DNA of 5,951 nt, from NCBI GenBank assembly GCA_905203195.1, contig CAJKVD010000055.1, forward strand, positions 1 to 5,951, read 5' to 3'. A program made the translations under genes and the position numbers. A model generated the notes under the pieces. The model was not told the origin of the DNA and searched no databases. It saw nothing but the letters and a program-made list of their open reading frames with translations. The DNA comes from an uncultured Clostridium sp. GTDB lineage: Bacteria; Bacillota; Clostridia; TANB77; CAG-508. Position 1 is the stretch's first letter; every line of letters begins with the position of its first letter. Below, one piece after another: positions 5,927 to 5,951 of the stretch.

Positions 5927-5951
5927 ATGAACAAAACGAAGAAAAACGCAA
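5927..5951 (+). CDS. Start of an unidentified gene, cut by right edge
   Basis: ATG at 5927 is preceded by AAGGGGGAT, a strong ribosome binding site with 8 nt between AGGGGG and the ATG. Only eight codons are visible (MNKTKKNA), open to the edge. The basic start could be the beginning of a signal or prepilin-type leader, but nothing more can be said. It follows the AAA-DUF4143 gene by 87 bp on the same strand; no terminator is evident between them. Confidence 0.6.

Overview
The window is very AT-rich, uses the standard genetic code (TGG for Trp, a genuine TGA stop) and has strong Shine-Dalgarno sequences and AT-rich sigma-A type promoters. Together with a protein of the 'GITLIALVITII' pilin-like type, this points to a low-GC Firmicute, most likely an uncultured Clostridia-type bacterium. 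That assignment rests on composition and protein style only; there is no rRNA or other marker.

Layout. Left part, minus strand: the N-terminal 92 codons of a small membrane protein of the COG2426 'small multidrug export' family run off the left edge (1-276). Upstream of it lies a complete P-type cation ATPase of the CtpE-like branch (339-2807). The two genes are 62 bp apart on the same strand. The small gene also has its own near-consensus promoter, whose -35 box contains the ATPase stop codon. A divergent intergenic region (2808-3093) carries a good promoter for the ATPase, an inverted repeat next to the ATPase ribosome binding site, and extended -10 promoters facing right.

Middle part, plus strand: a single pilin-like secreted or surface protein (3094-4284). 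It has a prepilin-type leader and hydrophobic helix but Ala instead of the usual Glu at mature position 5, followed by about 360 residues of largely unrecognised sequence. No pilus assembly genes, prepilin peptidase or secretion ATPase are in view.

Right part, plus strand: 241 bp of non-coding DNA hold a weak hairpin and a 33-bp tandem repeat (2.3 copies). The repeat's seven A-tracts recur about every 11 bp and stop directly at the -35 box of the next gene. That gene (4526-5839) encodes a complete AAA ATPase with a C-terminal DUF4143 / PD-(D/E)XK-like domain. The first eight codons of another gene begin at 5927, with a strong ribosome binding site and a Fur-box-like palindrome upstream.

The genes do not form one obvious pathway. 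The two left genes are probably a transport or ion-homeostasis pair. The pilin-like gene and the AAA-DUF4143 gene look like independent single-gene units with their own promoters. The most unusual non-coding element is the phased A-tract repeat abutting the AAA-DUF4143 promoter; I saw no clear multi-gene new system.
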